This document shows positions 5,495-5,763 of a DNA stretch of 5,763 nt, in pieces; within the stretch, counting starts at the first letter, position 1; every line of letters starts with the position of its first letter. Under the pieces are notes generated by a model that was not told where the DNA came from, made no database searches, and was given only the letters and a program-made list of their open reading frames with translations. Position numbers and translations under genes: made by a program. Source of the DNA: Desulfobacteraceae bacterium (GTDB lineage Bacteria > Desulfobacterota > Desulfobacteria > Desulfobacterales > Desulfobacteraceae); assembly GCA_023140455.1 (NCBI GenBank), contig JAGLLQ010000009.1, positions 1-5,763 of the forward strand, in the 5' to 3' direction.

Positions 5495-5763
5495 ATGGGC
5501 GATATTAAAGAATATGCAATTTTAGTAGTTGATGACGATGAACCAATTGTAAAAAATATGCGAAGAGTTTTGCGGCGAAAAGGGTTTAATAAAGTCGTCT
5601 CTGCACTTAATGCAGAACAGGCAATTGGTTTACTTGAAAGTTCTGCTGAACAATTTTTTCTGATAATGTCTGACCAGCGTATGCCCGGGATGCAGGGAAG
5701 TGAGTTTTTGGAAAAGAGCATTCTGCTCAGCCCTGAATCCAGAAGAATACTCATTACAGGTTA
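5495..5763 (+). CDS. Response regulator receiver domain, second paralogue (C-terminus beyond right edge)
   Basis: The first 89 residues are visible from ATG 5495; AAAAGG lies 11 bases upstream. Receiver features present are the acidic cluster D13-D15, phospho-acceptor D60 in SDQRMPGM, GSEFL, and T88 in LITGY at the very edge. The conserved lysine and any output domain are off the window. It is clearly related to the preceding gene: both share LVVDD, SDQRMPGM, GSEFL and the SPxxxRxLxTGY pattern. They lie 19 bp apart on the same strand, which suggests one operon and local duplication or a multi-receiver relay. Output could be HD-GYP, HDOD, kinase or none; it cannot be told from here. Confidence 0.92.
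   Translation, partial: MGDIKEYAILVVDDDEPIVKNMRRVLRRKGFNKVVSALNAEQAIGLLESSAEQFFLIMSDQRMPGMQGSEFLEKSILLSPESRRILITG

Noticed and set aside
5476..5754. Open frame of 92 codons on the minus strand
   Set aside because: It is antisense to the clear receiver domain starting at 5495 and shows no family features.

Overview
The window looks like chromosomal DNA from an AT-rich Gram-negative bacterium, most likely a Desulfobacterota (deltaproteobacterial, Desulfobacterales-like) species. That is an inference from the style of the proteins: a HAMP-less chemoreceptor with extracytoplasmic CZB repeats, a sigma-54 enhancer-binding regulator, and response regulators with the SDQRMPGM signature. No 16S or other taxonomic marker is present. 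Every gene belongs to signal transduction. No RNA gene, transposon, CRISPR array or origin was found.

Left part, all on the minus strand and read from right to left. A MerR-type helix-turn-helix protein fused to part of a putative-molybdenum-carrier-like domain (3806-4555) is followed by an NtrC-family sigma-54 activator (2330-3739). After a 193-bp regulatory gap come cheW (1621-2136) and a methyl-accepting chemotaxis receptor (1573 down to the left edge, C-terminus missing). The receptor carries three tandem CZB (chemoreceptor zinc-binding) repeats, each with a complete 3His-1Cys ligand set, between two membrane segments, so the sensor appears to lie outside the cytoplasm.

The 193-bp gap upstream of cheW holds a good -24/-12 (sigma-54) promoter match pointing at cheW. 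An 18-bp perfect palindrome lies about 85-100 bp upstream of the predicted transcription start. This is the layout expected for an enhancer-binding protein and its target, and the neighbouring gene encodes such a protein. The simplest model is that the activator switches on the cheW-receptor pair. This is inference and untested.

Right part, plus strand. A 200-bp AT-rich divergent intergenic region holds a near-consensus sigma-70 promoter (TTGAAA, 17-bp spacer, TATAAT). It drives a response regulator with a coiled-coil tail and no recognised output domain (4756-5475). A second, related receiver protein starts 19 bp later (5495) and runs off the right edge. No histidine kinase is present, so the partners of the three receiver proteins must lie elsewhere.
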